A stretch of DNA of 64,000 nucleotides from Pseudochryseolinea flava (GTDB taxonomy: Bacteria; Bacteroidota; Bacteroidia; Cytophagales; Cyclobacteriaceae). Numbering within the stretch: position 1 is the first letter of the stretch; the number at the start of each line of letters is the position of its first letter. Made by a program: the position numbers and the translations under genes. Where the stretch lies: positions 372,001-436,000 of the forward strand of contig NZ_QMFY01000003.1 of assembly GCF_003286915.1 (NCBI RefSeq), given 5' to 3'. The notes below the pieces were generated by a model, which worked only from the letters and a program-made list of their open reading frames with translations, made no database searches and had not been told where the DNA came from. Positions 22,691-31,635 of the stretch are shown here, one piece after another.

Positions 22691-23856
22691 TTTTCGACGC
22701 GGCGTGTGCCTGCGTATAACTCATACTCCAGTAATCTGCAATCTAACTTGGCGCTGTAGAACTCAATGCGTCGTGCAGCTTTCAGTCCAATCTTTTTCGC
22801 GAGGTCCATGTTTCCGGTAAAGATGTAGCCTGTATAACCTTTGCAATTTTTCTTCATGAAATCGCCAATGCGCGCATAGGTATGTTCTAGTTCTTGGAGC
22901 ACACCAAGGCGTTCACCATATTCTGGGTTGAAATAGACCACACCACTAACACCTTCTGGTACGGGTGTTTCTGCAAAATCACACAATGAAAATTCAATGT
23001 ATTGTTCAATACCAGCGATGCCGGCATTCACCTGAGAAACCTGAACAGCATCTTCGCTGATATCGGAAGCATAAATCTTAAGTCCTGGAACTTCTTTTAT
23101 TTCAGTACGAATTTTTCGAAGCGCTTCTTTATAAACAGCATCATCATAGCCGATGATATGCATGAACGCATAGTTATCACGGTACAATCCAGGTTTACGA
23201 TTGGTTGCCAGGAGTGCAGCTTCGATGGCTACCGTTCCTGATCCACACATTGGGTTTACAAAAGGCGATTGACGATCCCACTTCCCGGCCATTAGCGTAG
23301 CCGTTGCGAGTGCTTCTAGCATGGGCGCCTTGCCTGGAATTTTCCGATAGCCGTGTTTCGCTAGCGTTGCTCCTGACGTATCGATAAATATCTCGGCACG
23401 CTCATCTTTCCAATACAAATGAATCACCGCTTGATCTACTTCTGGTCCAGAGTTCGGGCGCGTGCCCACCTGTCTGCGGAAGCGATCTGCGATTGCATCT
23501 TTCACTTTTACATTGGCAAAAAGCTCTGTATTCACCGTCGGGTGACTTACGTTACTGGTAACCGAAAAATATCCATCCTTCTGAATCAGATTTTCCCACG
23601 GGTAGTTGATCACCTTCACATACAGGTCCTCCGGGTTCTTCACTTTAAACTCTTGCAACGAGTAATGAATCTGGCTGGCACAGCGCAAATTCAAGTTTAG
23701 TGTGATGCAGTCGTTAAGCGTACCAAACAGTTCGATTCCCGTCATGAAAGTTCGTTCCGGTTCGAAGCCGAGTGCACGCACTTCACTTTCTAAGTATGGA
23801 GAAAGTCTTTTGTTACAAGTTATAACAATGCGGCTGCGGGTAGTAAAAACACTCAT
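22687..23856 (-). CDS. THUMP-domain RNA methyltransferase (RlmL/RlmK-N-like)
   Basis: A 389-residue class I SAM-dependent methyltransferase. An N-terminal ferredoxin-like and THUMP region (residues 10-160, CASQIHYSLQEFKVKN) binds RNA, and the catalytic part has the SAM motif FVNPMCGSGTVAIEAALLA and the motif IV region VVYFNPEYGERLG. Most relatives that methylate N2 of guanine have NPPYG; here the second Pro is Glu, as I recall for some Bacteroidota members. The likely target is 23S rRNA guanosine, inferred from the family. The gene is 13 bases downstream of birA on the same strand, so co-transcription is likely. Confidence 0.85.
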   Translation of the reverse strand: MSVFTTRSRIVITCNKRLSPYLESEVRALGFEPERTFMTGIELFGTLNDCITLNLNLRCASQIHYSLQEFKVKNPEDLYVKVINYPWENLIQKDGYFSVTSNVSHPTVNTELFANVKVKDAIADRFRRQVGTRPNSGPEVDQAVIHLYWKDERAEIFIDTSGATLAKHGYRKIPGKAPMLEALATATLMAGKWDRQSPFVNPMCGSGTVAIEAALLATNRKPGLYRDNYAFMHIIGYDDAVYKEALRKIRTEIKEVPGLKIYASDISEDAVQVSQVNAGIAGIEQYIEFSLCDFAETPVPEGVSGVVYFNPEYGERLGVLQELEHTYARIGDFMKKNCKGYTGYIFTGNMDLAKKIGLKAARRIEFYSAKLDCRLLEYELYAGTRRVEK

Positions 23857-23869
23857 GTGGTTCAGAAAA

Positions 23870-24631
23870 TCATCTTATGTAAGCAATTTCTTTCAGGTCG
23901 AACGCTCTTACGTTTCCATCGACATCAACCAAAAGACGGCCGGTATCGTCGATGTCGATAATGCTTCCCTGAAATTGTTTGTCGAACGCAGCAAACGTGT
24001 GTTGTTCATTGCGCCAAAACAAAGCGCGAATATAGTCTTCTTTCAGTTGTGCGAGCTTTCCTTCCTTCAATTGCAGGTAGCGAATCTCTATTTTATGAAG
24101 TAAAAGTTCGAGTTCTTCCTGCAAATCGTGGGTCTGTTGTGTTTTGAGACTCAACGAAGTCGCTTTCACCGGTGCCGAAAAATTGTGTTCGTTGATGTTT
24201 ACACCGATTCCTGCAATGATGGCCTGAAAATGAGATCCTTGGATTTGATTCTCGACGAGGATGCCGCATATTTTTTGATCATCGACAAGGATGTCGTTGG
24301 GCCATTTTACAGCTACCGTATTGGTGATGCGCGCTTTCAGGTAGTCATGAACTGCGAGCGCTGTAAAGATGTTGAGATAAAACTGATTGGCGACAGAAAG
24401 GAAAGTAGGCTTAAAGATCAGTGAGAAGGTAAGGTTCAGTCCCGGCGATGAAAGCCATGAATTCCCGCGTTGTCCACGACCTTTTGTTTGGTTGGTGGTG
24501 ATCACGAGCGTACCTTCGGTGACTGATGATTGCTGGCAGAGTTGCAGGGCGAGGTCGTTAGTCGAACGACATTCCGGCACGAAAACAAGGTTTTTGCCCG
24601 TGAAAAGGGTACTGGCAGGGATTTTATACAA
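23870..24631 (-). CDS. birA: Biotin-[acetyl-CoA-carboxylase] ligase
   Basis: A 253-residue biotin protein ligase that attaches biotin to the carrier domain of acetyl-CoA carboxylase. GRGQRGNSW (51-59) is the biotinyl-AMP binding loop and VKWPNDI (108-114) is the second conserved motif; CGILVEN follows. It lacks the N-terminal helix-turn-helix of E. coli BirA, so it is a mono-functional enzyme without repressor activity. The gene is divergent from rsfS, with about 50 bases between the starts. Confidence 0.93.
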   Translation of the reverse strand: MYKIPASTLFTGKNLVFVPECRSTNDLALQLCQQSSVTEGTLVITTNQTKGRGQRGNSWLSSPGLNLTFSLIFKPTFLSVANQFYLNIFTALAVHDYLKARITNTVAVKWPNDILVDDQKICGILVENQIQGSHFQAIIAGIGVNINEHNFSAPVKATSLSLKTQQTHDLQEELELLLHKIEIRYLQLKEGKLAQLKEDYIRALFWRNEQHTFAAFDKQFQGSIIDIDDTGRLLVDVDGNVRAFDLKEIAYIR

Positions 24632-24679
24632 GTTAATTTTGATTAGTTTTGTGGGTTAATCAAAAACGAAGATAGTTTA

Positions 24680-25048
24680 ATGGCAAAAAAAAGGAAGGGT
24701 GCCAGCGCAGAAAAGCTTAGTGATGTGATCGTCAAAGGCATGCAGGAAAAGAAAGCGACTGACATCGTTGTCATGGACCTGAGAAAAGTTAAGAATGCAG
24801 TAGCTGATTTTTTTGTAGTATGCTCTGGAAGTTCAGACAAACAGCTGGATGCAATTGCAGACTCTATTGATGAGCAAGTGTTCAAAGCGCTCAAAGAAAA
24901 TCCTTGGCATGTTGAAGGAAAAAACAATAAAGAGTGGATGCTTCTCGACTATATTGATGTTGTCGCGCATGTGTTCCGTAAAGACCGCCGTGAGTTTTAC
25001 GCACTAGAGCGTCTTTGGGGCGATGCCGAGATAACGGAAATTGAATAA
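24680..25048 (+). CDS. rsfS: Ribosome silencing factor RsfS
   Basis: A 122-residue RsfS/Iojap protein. Family features are VIVKGMQEKKATDIVVMDLR, the central ADFFVVCSGSSDKQLDAIAD block, and the C-terminal WMLLDYIDVVAHVF. It binds ribosomal protein uL14 on the 50S subunit and blocks subunit joining when nutrients are short. It is followed 63 bases later by ftsH, an order often seen in Bacteroidota, so the two are likely co-transcribed. Confidence 0.95.
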   Translation: MAKKRKGASAEKLSDVIVKGMQEKKATDIVVMDLRKVKNAVADFFVVCSGSSDKQLDAIADSIDEQVFKALKENPWHVEGKNNKEWMLLDYIDVVAHVFRKDRREFYALERLWGDAEITEIE

Positions 25049-25111
25049 ACTAATGAACCATTAGCACGTTAATGTTTCGAATACGCTAAATTTAAGGAGA
25101 GATAAAAAGAA

Positions 25112-27169
25112 ATGGCTGACAAGAAAGAAAATAACAAACCGCTGCTCCCCAACAAACCACCACGCGGCAATTATCAAGTGTGGGTTATCCTGGCGACGCT
25201 CGCGGTAATCTTCGTTGTATTTTATATGCAAACCGTATCTGGTCTGAAGAAGATCGACCAGGAAGAGTTGTTTCAAATGGTAAAAAGCGGAGATGTCAGC
25301 AAGATCACGTTGCTCAGCAAAGCTGGCTATGTTGAAGTAACCCTGAAGAAAGATGCAGTAGAAAACGCGAAATACAAAGGCAGGCTCAACAATTCAGCTT
25401 GGAATAATAATAACAGCGGCCCGCACTTTACCGTCGATGTTGTTGATCCGTATGGCTTTCAACGCGACTACAATGATTTCTTAAAAACCGAAAAAATATC
25501 AGGCAAACAACGCCCTGAGTACGATCTCGATAAAAGCGACAGCTACGTCAGTCAGATTGTGTATTGGGGATTGCTTTTCCTTCTACTCTTCGGCTTCTGG
25601 ATGTTGATGAAGCGCATGACTGGCGGCGGTGGCCCCGGCGGACAAATCTTTAACATCGGCAAATCGAAAGCTGCATTGTTTGATGCTGAGAATAAAGTAA
25701 AGATCACTTTCTCTGACGTTGCCGGTCTCGATGAAGCAAAAGAAGAGATTAAAGAAATTGTAGACTTCCTTAAGAACCCATCGAAGTTCACGAAACTTGG
25801 TGGTAAAATTCCAAAAGGCGCCCTTCTTGTCGGCCCTCCAGGAACAGGTAAAACATTGCTCGCAAAAGCCGTGGCCGGTGAAGCTGGTGTACCGTTCTTC
25901 TCTCTTTCCGGTTCCGACTTCGTCGAAATGTTCGTGGGTGTGGGTGCGGCACGTGTACGCGATCTCTTTAAACAAGCAAAAGAAAAAGCACCTTGTATCG
26001 TCTTCATCGACGAAATCGATGCTATCGGTCGCTCACGCGGACGTGGTCAATTGCCGGGAGCAAACGACGAACGTGAAAATACATTGAACTCTCTCCTCGT
26101 TGAGATGGATGGTTTTGCAACGGATTCGGGTGTTATCATCCTGGCGGCAACCAACAGACCTGATGTACTCGACTCAGCATTGTTGCGTCCGGGTCGTTTC
26201 GATCGTCAGATCAGTATCGATAAGCCAGATATCGTTGGTCGTGAAGCAATCTTCAAAGTACACTTGAAACCGATCAAGCTTGATCCAAGTGTAGACCCTA
26301 AGAAATTGTCTGCACAAACACCAGGATTCGCTGGTGCTGAAATCGCCAATGTCTGTAACGAAGCTGCACTCATTGCCGCACGTCGCGACAAGAAAGCTGT
26401 AGACATGCAAGACTTCCAAGATGCCATTGATCGCGTGATCGGTGGTTTGGAGAAGAAAAATAAAATCATTTCTCCTGAAGAGAAAAAGATCGTTGCCTTT
26501 CACGAAGCGGGTCACGCCGTTGCAGGATGGTTCCTGGAGCACGCAGATCCATTGGTGAAGGTAAGTATCGTACCACGCGGTGTCGCTGCACTCGGTTATG
26601 CGCAATATCTCCCGAAAGAGCAATTCCTCTATCAGACAGAACAGCTCTTAGACGAAATGTGTATGGCCTTCGGTGGACGCGCTGCAGAAGATATCGTGTT
26701 CGGCAAAATTTCTACAGGTGCGTTAAGTGACCTTGAGAGAATTACAAAGCTTGCTTACAGTATCGTTTCGGTTTATGGTATGAATCCAAAGATCGGTAAC
26801 ATCTCCTTCTACGATTCGAAGGCGAATGATTACTCCTTCCAGAAGCCATACTCTGATGCAACGGCAGAACGCATCGATCAAGAGGTAAAGAACATCATCG
26901 ATGAAGCGTATGACCGCACCAAGAAACTGTTAACACTTCACCGCGAGTACCTGGATATCATCGCGAAAGAACTTCTTGAGAAAGAGATTCTTTTCCAAGC
27001 AGATCTTGAGCGACTCATTGGCAAGCGTCCATTTGAAAGACAAACAACTTACCAACAGTTCACAAACGGTTCGGGCAAATATGAAAAGAAACAGCACGAA
27101 CAAGAACAACCTGGCGTTGATCCTACTCCAACATTAGAAGGTGAAAAGCCCGAGGAACAAGCAAGCTGA
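25112..27169 (+). CDS. ftsH: ATP-dependent zinc metalloprotease FtsH
   Basis: A 685-residue membrane-anchored AAA+ protease that degrades misfolded and short-lived membrane and cytosolic proteins. Two membrane helices (about 23-44 and 149-166) surround a periplasmic domain. Walker A is GPPGTGKT (241-248), Walker B IVFIDEID (296-303), the SRH box RPGRFDR (359-365), and the zinc site HEAGH (464-468). The C-terminus is Glu/Pro-rich. An AAGGAG ribosome site lies 12 bases before the ATG. A block of five heptamers follows the stop and a terminator lies at 27301-27337. Confidence 0.98.
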   Translation: MADKKENNKPLLPNKPPRGNYQVWVILATLAVIFVVFYMQTVSGLKKIDQEELFQMVKSGDVSKITLLSKAGYVEVTLKKDAVENAKYKGRLNNSAWNNNNSGPHFTVDVVDPYGFQRDYNDFLKTEKISGKQRPEYDLDKSDSYVSQIVYWGLLFLLLFGFWMLMKRMTGGGGPGGQIFNIGKSKAALFDAENKVKITFSDVAGLDEAKEEIKEIVDFLKNPSKFTKLGGKIPKGALLVGPPGTGKTLLAKAVAGEAGVPFFSLSGSDFVEMFVGVGAARVRDLFKQAKEKAPCIVFIDEIDAIGRSRGRGQLPGANDERENTLNSLLVEMDGFATDSGVIILAATNRPDVLDSALLRPGRFDRQISIDKPDIVGREAIFKVHLKPIKLDPSVDPKKLSAQTPGFAGAEIANVCNEAALIAARRDKKAVDMQDFQDAIDRVIGGLEKKNKIISPEEKKIVAFHEAGHAVAGWFLEHADPLVKVSIVPRGVAALGYAQYLPKEQFLYQTEQLLDEMCMAFGGRAAEDIVFGKISTGALSDLERITKLAYSIVSVYGMNPKIGNISFYDSKANDYSFQKPYSDATAERIDQEVKNIIDEAYDRTKKLLTLHREYLDIIAKELLEKEILFQADLERLIGKRPFERQTTYQQFTNGSGKYEKKQHEQEQPGVDPTPTLEGEKPEEQAS

Positions 27170-27170
27170 A

Positions 27171-27205
27171 AAGCTTCAGGCTACTAGCCACAAGCTTCAG
27201 CTGTG
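27171..27205. repeat. Heptamer repeat after ftsH
   Basis: Five 7-base units directly after the ftsH stop: AAGCTTC, AGGCTAC, TAGCCAC, AAGCTTC, AGCTGTG. Confidence 0.7.
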
Positions 27206-27266
27206 TAGTTAAAGCGATCAAAGGTGTTAGTTATTGCATAATAGACCCGCTAAAGAGCATTCACTA

Positions 27267-27294
27267 TTAACCGATAACTGATAACTAATAACTA
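27267..27294. repeat. Heptamer repeat before terminator
   Basis: Four 7-base units: TTAACCG, ATAACTG, ATAACTA, ATAACTA. The same family recurs at 27351-27378. Confidence 0.8.
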
Positions 27295-27300
27295 TTTTTG

Positions 27301-27337
27301 AAACTCAGGTACAACCCAGTGCCTGAGTTTTTTATTT
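27301..27337 (+). terminator. Rho-independent terminator after ftsH
   Basis: AAACTCAGG (27301-27309) pairs perfectly with CCTGAGTTT (27322-27330), with a 12-base loop, and a T-rich run TTTATTTG follows. It ends the rsfS-ftsH transcript. Confidence 0.85.
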
Positions 27338-27350
27338 GATAGCAATACCG

Positions 27351-27378
27351 TTAACCAATAACGGATAACTGATAACTG
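27351..27378. repeat. Heptamer repeat upstream of lpxH
   Basis: Four 7-base units TTAACCA, ATAACGG, ATAACTG, ATAACTG end five bases before the lpxH ATG, in the region where its promoter and ribosome site would be expected. Confidence 0.8.
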
Positions 27379-27382
27379 ATCA

Positions 27383-28156
27383 ATGATTCCGCCGATTGAA
27401 AGCTTAAACAATAAGAAAATCTACTTTGCCTCTGATTTCCATCTCGGTGTTCCTGATCATGCCAGCAGTTTAGCACGCGAGAAAAAGATCGTTCGCTGGT
27501 TGGAATCTATCCGTCACGATGCACACACAATCTATTTGATGGGCGACATCTTTGACTTTTGGTTTGAATACAAACATACTATTCCCAAGGGTTATATGCG
27601 TCTGCAAGGAAAGTTAGCCGAGCTACGCGATGCCGGTGTGCCTATTGTTTTCTTCACGGGGAATCACGACATGTGGATGTTCGACTACTTTACGAAGGAG
27701 CTTGATATCCCGATCTACCGCGATCCTCAGGTGCTGCAAGTAGGCACACAGCGTCTACTGATTGGCCACGGCGATGGCCTTGGTCCGGGCGATCGTACCT
27801 ATAAAGTGCTCAAGAAGTTTTTCAACAGTAAGGTCTGCCAGTGGCTCTTTGCTAGAATTCATCCGAATCTTGGCATAGGCATTGCAAACTTGTGGTCGAA
27901 GAAGAGTCGTATCAGCAACATTAAACGCGAAGACGCCAAGTTTATCAGCAAGGAGAACGAATTCTTGTGGGTGTATTGCACCGATCGTGAAAAACAAGAA
28001 CACTTCGACTACTACATCTTCGGTCATCGTCATTTGGTGCTGGACCTGCAGATTGGCGATAACAGTCGCTACATCAACATGGGCGAATGGGTAACACAGT
28101 GTTGCTATGCTGAATACGACGGACACGCTGTAACATTAAAGACATTCGAAGGATGA
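27383..28156 (+). CDS. lpxH: UDP-2,3-diacylglucosamine diphosphatase LpxH-type
   Basis: A 257-residue calcineurin-type metallophosphatase for the fourth step of lipid A synthesis, cleaving UDP-2,3-diacylglucosamine to lipid X and UMP at the inner membrane. The metal ligands are visible in order: ASDFHLG (16-22), GDIFDFW (54-60), GNHD (93-96), IGHGD (127-131) and FGHRH near the C-terminus. Length and motif order fit LpxH in Bacteroidota. Its stop overlaps the start of the next gene by four bases (ATGA). Confidence 0.9.
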   Translation: MIPPIESLNNKKIYFASDFHLGVPDHASSLAREKKIVRWLESIRHDAHTIYLMGDIFDFWFEYKHTIPKGYMRLQGKLAELRDAGVPIVFFTGNHDMWMFDYFTKELDIPIYRDPQVLQVGTQRLLIGHGDGLGPGDRTYKVLKKFFNSKVCQWLFARIHPNLGIGIANLWSKKSRISNIKREDAKFISKENEFLWVYCTDREKQEHFDYYIFGHRHLVLDLQIGDNSRYINMGEWVTQCCYAEYDGHAVTLKTFEG

Positions 28157-28926
28157 AAGTCATTTTGATTGCCACCATCGCATTGATGAATCTGTCTGCA
28201 TTTGCGCAGAGCAGTAAGAGCACGAGCATCGCCATAAGCGATACAATTGTTTATGCTGCGGTGGACCGGCCCGGTGAATTGTATATCCTGACGCAAGGAA
28301 ATCAAATACAAAAATTCGATCAAGACGGGAAGCTTCTTTCACTCTACAAAGGAGAACGACGACCTACCCTATTTGAGCCTGGCGATGGCGCACGAATCTT
28401 CGCTTACTATCGCGACCTGCAACAATACTGGATCTTTAATCCATCATTTGAAGTGACTGCAGCGCATACGTTCGACGCCTCTTTTGCAATTGAGCCTTGG
28501 CTGATTTGTCCTGCTGGCGAAACAAACTTCTGGATTCTCGATGGCGCTGATAACACCTTGAAGAAGATCAACACGCGCACCAACACAGTGCCTGTTGATG
28601 TCTCGATGAACACGACGAGTGCAAAAGAGAATTTTCTGTACATGCGCGACTACCAGAACTTCCTGTTCATTCTAGAAAAAGGAAAAGGTATTTTGATTTA
28701 CAACGGTATGGGTAAGCTCGTGAAGACCATTGCTTCGAAAAGTATTCGTTATTTCAACTTCATGGGCAGCGACCTCTACTACGTAGAAGGCGATCTACTG
28801 AAACGCGTCGACATCTTTTATGGCGAAGCTCGAGAAGAAAAATTACCCATCCATTCTCCATTCCTGCTACTAACCGATGAGCGTACCTTCGTTGTTGGCA
28901 ATAAAAGTATTGAAGTGAAACGATAG
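28153..28926 (+). CDS. Exported hypothetical protein, propeller-like
   Basis: A 257-residue protein with a signal peptide (KVILIATIALMNLSAFAQ). The mature part is made of short beta repeats such as RPGELYILTQGNQIQKFDQD, NTLKKINTRTN and KGILIYNGMGKLVKTI, resembling an NHL/YWTD-like propeller. The family is not named with certainty. It is translationally coupled to lpxH by an ATGA overlap, a hint of an envelope-related role. The last residues end in KSIEVKR. Confidence 0.65.
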   Translation: MKVILIATIALMNLSAFAQSSKSTSIAISDTIVYAAVDRPGELYILTQGNQIQKFDQDGKLLSLYKGERRPTLFEPGDGARIFAYYRDLQQYWIFNPSFEVTAAHTFDASFAIEPWLICPAGETNFWILDGADNTLKKINTRTNTVPVDVSMNTTSAKENFLYMRDYQNFLFILEKGKGILIYNGMGKLVKTIASKSIRYFNFMGSDLYYVEGDLLKRVDIFYGEAREEKLPIHSPFLLLTDERTFVVGNKSIEVKR

Positions 28927-29272
28927 GTTTTCCATTACGATGTTTCTCTCTGAGCTAAACCCGAAATCAAATCGTTAATGTTTCGCCGGCGTTTCAACCC
29001 GGCGATAACGCCGCGGTTACTGGTGAACCCAAAAGCCATTGGTTAACAGGCTAAACAAAAGCCGTTTCCCACTGGCAAAAAAAAGCCCCGGGTTGAAACC
29101 TGGGAAACATAAAAGCCGCGATTACCAGGTGAAACAAAAAGCGGGTTTCCCACGGCAAAGCCAAGCCCCGGGTTGAAACCCGGGGAAACATAAAAAAAGG
29201 ATTTATGTCTGGAAAATTGGATTGACTACGTCAACTGAGATTCATTATTTTCGATGACATTCGTTTCGTTGT
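28927..29272. other. Gene-free left flank of RAYT with palindromes
   Basis: No gene seen. Filled by the left REP-type array (28984-29188); the last 80 bases lead to the transposase ATG. Confidence 0.7.
28984..29188. repeat. REP-type palindrome array, left of RAYT
   Basis: CGCCGG...CCGGCG (28984-29004) is followed by two roughly 80-base tandem units, each with a palindrome CCCCGGGTT-GA-AACC(C/T)GGG at 29086-29104 and 29166-29185. The latter has perfect 9-base arms. The GTTGAAAC loop orientation is inverted relative to the GTTTCAAC loops of the right array. Each unit is preceded by a T-to-C-rich GTTTCCCAC block. Confidence 0.85.
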
Positions 29273-29764
29273 ATGTCATTTACAAAAATCTGGGTTCACG
29301 TGGTGTGGACTACCAAATACAGAAATGTGACGCTTTCTGATTCATTGATTGACTTGCTGATCAATCATATCAAGTACATGTGTCATGATAAGCAAATAGA
29401 CCTGCGATGTATTAACGGATATGCTGATCATATGCATGCATTGCTCAAGTTACGCGCCACTCAAAATCTCGCGGATGTTGTAAAGCAGATCAAAGGCGAG
29501 AGCGCATTCTGGATTAATAACAACAAGCTAACAACTAACAAATTTCAATGGCAGACGGATTATTATGCTATCACAGTGTCACCTGGGATAGTACCGGTGG
29601 TGACTAGATATATAAAAAACCAAAAGCAAAAACATAGACACCGGGTATTGAGTACATTTTTGAAAAGAGGAGGTTTTACCGCAGGAACGTTGGCAAAACG
29701 TTTCACCGGGTTTAAACCCGGTGAAACAGTAACCGAGACAAACGAAAACGTTCCACCGGTTTGA
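29273..29764 (+). CDS. REP-associated tyrosine transposase (IS200/Y1 type)
   Basis: A 163-residue Y1-HUH nuclease. The metal-binding histidines are in GYADHMHALLKL (H53, H55), the nucleophile is probably Tyr113 in VTRYIKNQKQKH, and VHVVWTTKYRN at the N-terminus is the typical opening strand. Such proteins, called RAYTs, cut and join single-stranded DNA at REP palindromes and are generally single copy, without classical IS ends. The gene lies between two palindrome arrays of opposite orientation. Its last 20 or so residues (FTGFKPGETVTETNENVPPV) are encoded by the first palindrome of the right array, so the coding end and the repeats have merged. Confidence 0.9.
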   Translation: MSFTKIWVHVVWTTKYRNVTLSDSLIDLLINHIKYMCHDKQIDLRCINGYADHMHALLKLRATQNLADVVKQIKGESAFWINNNKLTTNKFQWQTDYYAITVSPGIVPVVTRYIKNQKQKHRHRVLSTFLKRGGFTAGTLAKRFTGFKPGETVTETNENVPPV

Positions 29765-30072
29765 ATCCGGTGAAACTGAAAACGAAACAAACAAACGTTA
29801 CACCGGTTTCAATCCGGTGAAACTGAAAACGAAACAAACAAAACGTTACACCGGGTTTCCAACCCGGTGAAACAGTAACCGAGACAAACGAAAACCTTAC
29901 ACCGGTTTCAATCCGGTGAAACTGAAAACGAAACAAACAAAACGTTTCACCGGGTTTCCAACCCGGTGAAACAGTAACCGAGACAAACGAAAACGTTACA
30001 CCGGTTTCAATCCGGTGAAACTGAAAAAAGAAACAAACAAAAACATTACACCGGGTTTCAACCCGGTGAACC
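29701..30072. repeat. REP-type palindrome array, right of RAYT (8 units)
   Basis: Eight palindromes spaced 47-51 bases apart at 29701, 29751, 29798, 29846, 29897, 29945, 29996 and 30046. Type A has CACCGGGTTT(C)CAACCCGGTG and is mostly followed by CAGTAACCGAGACAAACG; type B has CACCGGTTTCAATCCGGTG and is followed by TGAAAACGAAACAAACA. The order is A,B,B,A,B,A,B,A. The first unit is a perfect 26-base palindrome. Alternating A and B units give a composite period near 99 bases, as in bacterial interspersed mosaic elements. Confidence 0.93.
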
Positions 30073-30264
30073 CGGAACGACCGACCGAAACCGCCAGTTT
30101 TCGATCAAAAGTTTGTCCATTGCCTTTCGCCAGTGTTCATTTTTGAACATATTTGTAACCTTAAAATGTCAGAAAACCTCGATGTTGAGCTAATAATCAA
30201 CTTTTCTTATTCTGGCACAGTATTTCATACACAATAGCGTTCACCTAAATATTAACTCTTACTC
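30073..30264. other. Upstream region of the two-component operon
   Basis: Together with the array this makes 500 gene-free bases. This part is AT-rich with no palindrome and probably holds the promoter of the NtrC-type regulator; no clear -33/-7 pair was identified. Confidence 0.4.
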
Positions 30265-31635
30265 GTGAATTCAGAAGGCGGTAAAATTCTCATGATCGAT
30301 GATGACGAAGATGTGCTATTAGCGGCCAAGATGTTGCTTAAGAAGCAAGGGCATCACGTGATCATCGAAAAGAATCCAAAAAAAATTCCTTTTCTCCTCC
30401 ACAACGACACCTACGATGTAATCCTGCTGGATATGAATTTCAGCAAAGACATCACGAGCGGTAAAGAAGGTTTCTATTGGCTTGAACAAATACTCACGCA
30501 TGAACCGAATTCGGTAGTGATCATGATCACTGCATTTGGTGACGTGGAGATGGCTGTACGCGCTTTGAAAGCAGGTGCAACCGACTTTATTCTTAAGCCT
30601 TGGCAAAATGAAAAACTCATCGCGACGATCTCTACAGCGATTCGCTTGAAGCAGTCGTACAATGAAGTTGACAAACTGAAGAAAGCGAAGGAAATGCTTG
30701 AAGAGCAAATCAGCAAACCTTTCGCTGAGATCATCGGGCAGAGCCAAACCATAAAAGAAGTTTTCACCCTTATTGACAAAGTCGCCAAGACCGATGCGAA
30801 CGTATTGATTCTTGGTGAGAACGGTACAGGTAAAGAACTCATCGCGCGGGCTATCCATCAACGCTCCCTCCGTAAGGACAAGAGTTTTGTATCGGTAGAT
30901 ATGGGCGCGATAACTGAAACACTTTTCGAGAGCGAGTTATTTGGCCATAAGAAAGGTGCGTTTACAGATGCGCGCGAAGACAGACCCGGCAGATTCGAAC
31001 TTGCCAACGGTGGTACACTCTTCTTAGACGAAATAGGAAATCTGAGTATGGCATTGCAGAGCAAATTATTGAGTGCGTTGCAATCACGACAAGTAACACG
31101 CGTCGGTGCCAATCAAGCTATCCCTGTCGATATCCGTTTGATTTGCGCGACCAATATGCCGTTGCATAAGATGGTTCAAGAGGGAACGTTCCGACAAGAT
31201 CTACTCTATCGCATCAATACCGTTGAAGTGCAAGTACCGCCATTAGCAGAACGAGTGGAAGACATTCCGTTGTTGGCGCAGCACTACTTGCAATATTATG
31301 CGAAGAAATATCACAAGAGTGTTAATACCATTGCCGGAGAAGCAATCGACAAACTTAAACGATATGCTTGGCCAGGAAACATTCGTGAACTCCAACATGC
31401 TATTGAACGTGCCGTAATCATGACTGATTCTGCGTCGCTACAAGACAGTGATTTCCTGCTGAGCAGAGCGTTATCGACGAATACGAACAGCAATACACTC
31501 AACCTCGATGAAGTTGAAAAGGCAGCAATAGCCCGCGCGTTGCAAATGCACAATGGCAATATTTCCAAAGCCGCAGATGAACTCGGATTAACCCGTGCCT
31601 CGCTTTATCGACGCATGGAAAAATATGGACTTTAA
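30265..31635 (+). CDS. NtrC-family sigma-54 response regulator
   Basis: A 456-residue regulator. The receiver domain has IDDDED (11-16), phosphoacceptor Asp56 in DVILLDMN, and FILKPW around 108-113. The AAA+ domain has Walker A GENGTGKE (184-191), the sigma-54 contact loop GAFTDA (231-236), and Walker B FLDEIG (253-258). The C-terminus is a Fis-type helix-turn-helix (ISKAADELGLTRASLYRRM). It activates sigma-54 promoters when phosphorylated. The start is GTG. The gene overlaps the next gene, its likely sensor kinase, by 11 bases. Confidence 0.95.
   Translation: MNSEGGKILMIDDDEDVLLAAKMLLKKQGHHVIIEKNPKKIPFLLHNDTYDVILLDMNFSKDITSGKEGFYWLEQILTHEPNSVVIMITAFGDVEMAVRALKAGATDFILKPWQNEKLIATISTAIRLKQSYNEVDKLKKAKEMLEEQISKPFAEIIGQSQTIKEVFTLIDKVAKTDANVLILGENGTGKELIARAIHQRSLRKDKSFVSVDMGAITETLFESELFGHKKGAFTDAREDRPGRFELANGGTLFLDEIGNLSMALQSKLLSALQSRQVTRVGANQAIPVDIRLICATNMPLHKMVQEGTFRQDLLYRINTVEVQVPPLAERVEDIPLLAQHYLQYYAKKYHKSVNTIAGEAIDKLKRYAWPGNIRELQHAIERAVIMTDSASLQDSDFLLSRALSTNTNSNTLNLDEVEKAAIARALQMHNGNISKAADELGLTRASLYRRMEKYGL

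Noticed and set aside
29563-29936. Overlapping minus-strand frames rich in FHRIETG repeats
   Set aside because: They are translations of the palindrome array, so their regular look comes from the DNA repeat and not from protein selection.
28984-30072. CRISPR array
   Set aside because: The repeats are palindromes of two alternating types with repeated, not unique, spacers, and no cas genes are near; REP array with RAYT fits better.
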